From positions 1-56,423 of the forward strand of contig NZ_ARXR01000020.1 of assembly GCF_015356855.1 (NCBI RefSeq): a stretch of 56,423 nucleotides of DNA, in the 5' to 3' direction. This document shows positions 53,333 through 56,423 of the stretch, piece by piece. Within the stretch, counting starts at the first letter, position 1, and every line of letters starts with the position of its first letter. A program made the translations under genes and the position numbers. The stretch is from Alloalcanivorax venustensis ISO4 (GTDB lineage Bacteria > Pseudomonadota > Gammaproteobacteria > Pseudomonadales > Alcanivoracaceae). The notes under the pieces are model-generated. The model was not told the origin of the DNA and searched no databases. It saw only the letters and a list, made by a program, of their open reading frames with translations.

Positions 53333-55339
53333 ATGAACTACTTCGTTACCGGCGCGACCGGTTTCATTGGCCGCTTCTTGGTGGCGCGTTTGCTCAAGCG
53401 CGAAGGTGCCCGGGTGTTCGCACTGGTGCGGCCCGGTTCGGAATACAAGCTGGACGCCATGCGCCGGCGGCTGTGCGTGGAAGAGAGCCGTCTGGTGCCG
53501 ATTACCGGGGACCTGACCAAGAAGCTGCTCGGTGTCAGCAAGCGCGACCAGGACGATCTGGTGGGCCAGATCGACCACTTCTTCCATCTCGCCGCCATCT
53601 ATGACCTGAGCGCCGATGAAAACACCCAGCGCTACATCAACATCGAGGGCACCCGGCAAACGCTGAAACTGGCCGAGAAGGTCAACGCCAAGGCGTTCCA
53701 CCATGTGTCTTCCGTGGCCGCCGCCGGGCTTTACGAGGGCACCTTCAGCGAGGACATGTTCGAGGAAGCCGGCGAACTGAACGACCCCTACCTGCTCACC
53801 AAGCACGAATCGGAAGCCCTGGTGCGCCAGGAAAGCCGCATCCCCTGGCGGATCTACCGGCCGTCACTGGTGGTCGGCCACTCCCAGACCGGCGAGATGG
53901 ACAAGATCGACGGCCCCTACTACTTCTTCAAGCTGATTCAGAAGCTCAAGGACTTCCTGCCCAACTGGATCCCGCTGATCGGCGTGGAGAGCGGCCACTT
54001 CAACATCGTGCCGGTGGACTTCGTGGCCGACGCGCTGGATCACATCGCCCACCAGGAGGAAGGCAACGGCCAGTGCTTCCACCTCACCGCCGACCGCAGC
54101 TACAACCTGGGTGAGGTGATGGACATCATCGCCAGCGCCGCCCAGGCGCCGCGCATGCCGGTGCGCATCGACCAGCGCATGTTCGACGCGGTGCCCGGCT
54201 TCGTGCGCCGCGGGGTCAGCGCCATGACGCCCCGCTTGCTGATCAATCAGGCGATGGAGAACCTGGACATTCCGCCGTCGCTGATCAAGTTCCTGACCTT
54301 CCCCACCGAATACGACAACCGCCGCGCCGCCGCGGCGCTGGAAGGCAGCGGCATCGAGGTGCCGGAGCTGGAAAGCTATGTGCAGCAGCTGTGGGACTTC
54401 TGGGAAAACCATCTGGACCCGGACCGCGACGAGCGCGAGGACGAACTGCAGCCACTGCCCTCCCTGCCGGAGCGCGCCGAAGACAAGATCGTGATGATCA
54501 CCGGCGCCACCTCCGGGATCGGCAAGGCCTCGGCCCTCAAGCTGGCGCGCGCCGGCGCCACCGTGCTGGTGGTGGCGCGCACCCCGGAAAAGCTGGAAGA
54601 GACCCTCCATGAGATCAAGCAGGTGGGCGGCAATGCCCGCGCCTACCGCTGCGACGTGTCCAATCTGGAAGCGGTGGACGAACTGGTCGAGCAGGTGCTG
54701 GCCGATTACGGCCGGGTGGATATCCTGGTCAACAACGCCGGCCATTCGATCCGCCGCTCGGTGGTGCACTCGTTCCAGCGTTTTCACGATTTCGAACGCA
54801 CCATGCAGCTCAACTACTTCGGTTCGCTGCGGCTGATCATGCGGCTGATGCCGGGCATGATCGAGCGGGGCTTCGGCCATGTGATCAACATCTCCAGCAT
54901 CGGCGTGCTGACCAACGCACCGCGCTTCTCCGCCTATGTGGCGTCCAAGGCGGCGCTGGATTCCTTCACTCGCTGCGCGGCCAGCGAGATGGCGCACCTG
55001 GGGATCCATTTCACCACCATCAACATGCCGCTGGTGCGCACGCCGATGATCGCGCCCACCAAGCTCTACAACCATGTGCCGACGATCAGCCCCAACCAGG
55101 CGGCGGACATGATCTGCGACGCCATCGTGCGGCGCCCCAAGCGCATCGCCACCAGCCTGGGCATCATGGGCCAGGTGATGCACTTCCTGACACCCAAGGT
55201 CACCGAAACGATCATGAACACCGGCTACAAGATCTTCTCGGACTCCGCCGCCGCCATGGGCGGCAAGGAAAAAACGCCGAAGAAAATCAGCCGCGAACAG
55301 GCCGCCTTCTCCCGGCTGTTCAAGGGGATTCACTGGTAA
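53333..55339 (+). CDS. Fatty acyl-CoA reductase, two-domain (alcohol-forming) type
   Basis: A 668-residue fusion of two Rossmann domains. The N-terminal half is an extended SDR of the acyl-CoA reductase type: GATGFIGRFLVARLL (about 7-21), VFHLAA-like HFFHLAAIYDL, NIEGTRQT, catalytic YLLTK (about 152), YRPSLVVGHSQTGEMDKIDG. The C-terminal half (from about 383) is a classical SDR with ITGATSGIG, NNAGHSIRRS and AYVASK (Y-x3-K). From memory the architecture and sequence are close to the Marinobacter enzyme Maqu_2220, which reduces acyl-CoA or acyl-ACP through the aldehyde to the alcohol, feeding wax ester synthesis. The wax synthase is not in the window. Confidence 0.9.
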   Translation: MNYFVTGATGFIGRFLVARLLKREGARVFALVRPGSEYKLDAMRRRLCVEESRLVPITGDLTKKLLGVSKRDQDDLVGQIDHFFHLAAIYDLSADENTQRYINIEGTRQTLKLAEKVNAKAFHHVSSVAAAGLYEGTFSEDMFEEAGELNDPYLLTKHESEALVRQESRIPWRIYRPSLVVGHSQTGEMDKIDGPYYFFKLIQKLKDFLPNWIPLIGVESGHFNIVPVDFVADALDHIAHQEEGNGQCFHLTADRSYNLGEVMDIIASAAQAPRMPVRIDQRMFDAVPGFVRRGVSAMTPRLLINQAMENLDIPPSLIKFLTFPTEYDNRRAAAALEGSGIEVPELESYVQQLWDFWENHLDPDRDEREDELQPLPSLPERAEDKIVMITGATSGIGKASALKLARAGATVLVVARTPEKLEETLHEIKQVGGNARAYRCDVSNLEAVDELVEQVLADYGRVDILVNNAGHSIRRSVVHSFQRFHDFERTMQLNYFGSLRLIMRLMPGMIERGFGHVINISSIGVLTNAPRFSAYVASKAALDSFTRCAASEMAHLGIHFTTINMPLVRTPMIAPTKLYNHVPTISPNQAADMICDAIVRRPKRIATSLGIMGQVMHFLTPKVTETIMNTGYKIFSDSAAAMGGKEKTPKKISREQAAFSRLFKGIHW

Positions 55340-55378
55340 GCCGGCCACACCGGGCCGCCGGGCAACGGCGGTCATTGA

Positions 55379-55394
55379 TCAAACGCTTGTTTGA
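55379..55394. promoter_or_regulatory. PsrA-like palindrome upstream of the second SDR gene
   Basis: TCAAAC-GCTT-GTTTGA, a perfect 6-bp palindrome. It fits the PsrA operator pattern of Pseudomonas (G/C)AAAC-N2-4-GTTTG(G/C). It lies in the 97-bp gap between the reductase and the next dehydrogenase gene, 43 bases upstream of the latter's start. PsrA is a TetR-family fatty-acid sensor; the regulator here could be PsrA or the TetR protein at 52439. Confidence 0.55.
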
Positions 55395-55436
55395 ATGCAA
55401 TCTTAGGAGGTCTTCCATCTTCGTGGGGTGCCTCCA

Positions 55437-56333
55437 ATGAACGACATCGAATGGCAGCGGCCGGACCTCCGGCCGCATATCAAACGCATCTCCGCCGCCG
55501 CCGGCTGGCGCTGGCGGCAGCGTTTCTCCCCCCGTGGCGCGCTGCGCCGCCGCGTCGCCGGCCAGGTGGTTCTGATCACCGGCGCCAGTTCCGGCATCGG
55601 CGCCGGACTCAGCCACCGCCTGGCCCGCGCCGGCGCCACCGTCCTTCTGGTGGCCCGCTCCCTCGACAAACTGCAGGACACCGTGGACGACATCCGCGCC
55701 GACGGTGGCCGCGCCCATGCTTACCGCTGTGACCTGGCCGACCTCGACAGCTGCGACCGGCTCTGCGAGCAGGTGCTCGCCGAACACGGCGGCGTGGATA
55801 TTCTGGTCAACAACGCCGGCCGCTCGATCCGCCGCTCGGTGATGCACAGCCTGGACCGCTTCCACGACTACCAGCGCACCATGCAGCTGAATTATTTCGG
55901 CGCCATCCGCCTGGCGATGAACCTGATTCCCGCCATGCAGGCACGCGGCCAGGGGCACGTGATCAATGTGTCCACCATGGGCGTGCAAAGCGCCCCGGCG
56001 CGCTTCTCTGCCTACCTGGGCTCCAAATCGGCGCTGGAAGGCTGGACCCTGGCGGCCCAGAACGAGCTGGTGCACACCGGCGTGGAATTCACCCTGATGA
56101 ATTATCCGCTGGTGCGCACGCCGATGATCGCGCCCACCGCCATCTACCGCTACGTGCCGGCGATGAGCGAAGAGCGCGCCGTGGACTGGCTGTGCGAGGC
56201 GATCGTCACCCGCCCGAAGCGCAAGGTGCCGGCGTTCGGGCTGGCCTCCCAGGTGATGTACCAGGTCCTGCCGAAAACCTCCGAGTTGATCGTCAACACC
56301 AGCTTCCAGCTGCTGCGCGACAAGCGGCGCTGA
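55437..56333 (+). CDS. Short-chain dehydrogenase, paralogue of the reductase C-terminal domain
   Basis: A 298-residue SDR enzyme. Residues about 40 to the end match the C-terminal half of the preceding reductase: ITGASSGIGAGLSHRLARAG, NNAGRSIRRSVMHSLDRFHD, RTMQLNYFG, catalytic serine VSTMG, AYLGSK (Y-x3-K) and LVRTPMIAPTAIY. It has no counterpart of the N-terminal acyl-CoA reductase domain. The first 35 residues are a basic amphipathic extension. Probably an aldehyde/alcohol dehydrogenase of the same pathway, or an accessory reductase. I used the ATG at 55437; GTG at 55428 is possible. Ribosome site GGGGTG. Confidence 0.85.
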   Translation: MNDIEWQRPDLRPHIKRISAAAGWRWRQRFSPRGALRRRVAGQVVLITGASSGIGAGLSHRLARAGATVLLVARSLDKLQDTVDDIRADGGRAHAYRCDLADLDSCDRLCEQVLAEHGGVDILVNNAGRSIRRSVMHSLDRFHDYQRTMQLNYFGAIRLAMNLIPAMQARGQGHVINVSTMGVQSAPARFSAYLGSKSALEGWTLAAQNELVHTGVEFTLMNYPLVRTPMIAPTAIYRYVPAMSEERAVDWLCEAIVTRPKRKVPAFGLASQVMYQVLPKTSELIVNTSFQLLRDKRR

Positions 56334-56357
56334 CCCGGGAAAGGGCAAAAAAAAGGT

Positions 56358-56423
56358 TCATCGCGGATTACCGGGAAAAGCGGCTTTGATCTTCAGGAAA
56401 AAGTAGTCGCTGTCCCGGTAGCC
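56358..56423 (-). CDS. C-terminus of a probable transposase (partial)
   Basis: The minus strand from the window edge reads in frame into GYRDSDYFFLKIKAAFPGN and two more residues, then stops at 56358 (TGA). The Y-G/F-R-D-x-Y-F-x-L-K-I pattern recalls the C-terminal ends of transposases (ISL3-like, from memory). Only 21 residues are visible. An insertion-sequence end would be expected in 56336-56357, but I cannot define terminal repeats with one end only. Confidence 0.4.
   Translation of the reverse strand, partial: GYRDSDYFFLKIKAAFPGNPR

Overview
This window is a 56 kb piece of a high-G+C gammaproteobacterial chromosome. The gene order from clpB to ispB (clpB, pgeF, rluD, bamD, pilS/pilR, thiO, minor pilins with pilY1, ispH, fkpB, lspA, ileS, ribF, murJ, rpsT, proB, obgE, rpmA, rplU, ispB) is the order I know from Pseudomonas. 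The pssA/ilvC/ilvH/ilvI block beside an rRNA operon is also Pseudomonas-like. A one-step fatty acyl-CoA reductase gene at the right end, of the type used by Marinobacter and Alcanivorax for fatty alcohols and wax esters, suggests a marine hydrocarbon- or lipid-metabolising relative such as Alcanivoracaceae. That placement is inference; no database was searched.

Layout. Positions 1-300 hold the first 26 bases of a 16S rRNA gene (minus strand) with its boxA and a promoter with a 16-bp spacer. From 466 to 6875 lie phospholipid synthesis (pssA) and branched-chain amino-acid synthesis (ilvC with divergent ilvY, ilvI-ilvH), plus a deoxyinosine glycosylase and a small exported protein. From 7316 to 15057 lie a DUF4124 protein, clpB with a heat-shock type promoter, pgeF-rluD, divergent bamD, nadE and a PP0621-like protein. 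From 15047 to 26470 is the type IV pilus region: the PilS/PilR two-component pair, thiO, and a minus-strand run fimU-pilV-pilW-pilX-pilY1-pilE followed by a separate fimT. A perfect CRP/Vfr-type palindrome lies upstream of the run. The pilus genes look poorer in G+C than their neighbours. From 26722 to 38917 is a housekeeping block: isoprenoid, lipoprotein, translation, flavin, peptidoglycan lipid II, proline, ribosome and quinone functions.

From 38981 to 52368 lie accessory genes: a YajG-like lipoprotein, CPXCG and HIT proteins, a MAPEG protein, an AraC regulator divergent from an HSDL2-like dehydrogenase, a small uncharacterised transcription unit, a phasin-like protein, an ABC1 kinase, an outer-membrane barrel protein, a 7TM-DISM hybrid histidine kinase, a MoxR/CoxE-type pair, a monooxygenase-like protein and a nitroreductase. 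From 52439 to the end, a TetR regulator with three copies of an operator-like sequence faces the fatty acyl-CoA reductase gene. That gene is followed by a paralogue of its own C-terminal half, preceded by a PsrA-like palindrome. The last bases encode the C-terminus of a probable transposase.

The least explained items are: (1) an approximately 80-bp element present twice (1306-1386 and 36978-37059), with three hairpins, compensatory changes in one stem, and the same placement between a terminator and an essential gene; (2) a small self-contained transcription unit at 42928-43233; and (3) the clustered operator motifs around the acyl-CoA reductase locus. I found no CRISPR array, no tRNA, no defence island and no complete mobile element.
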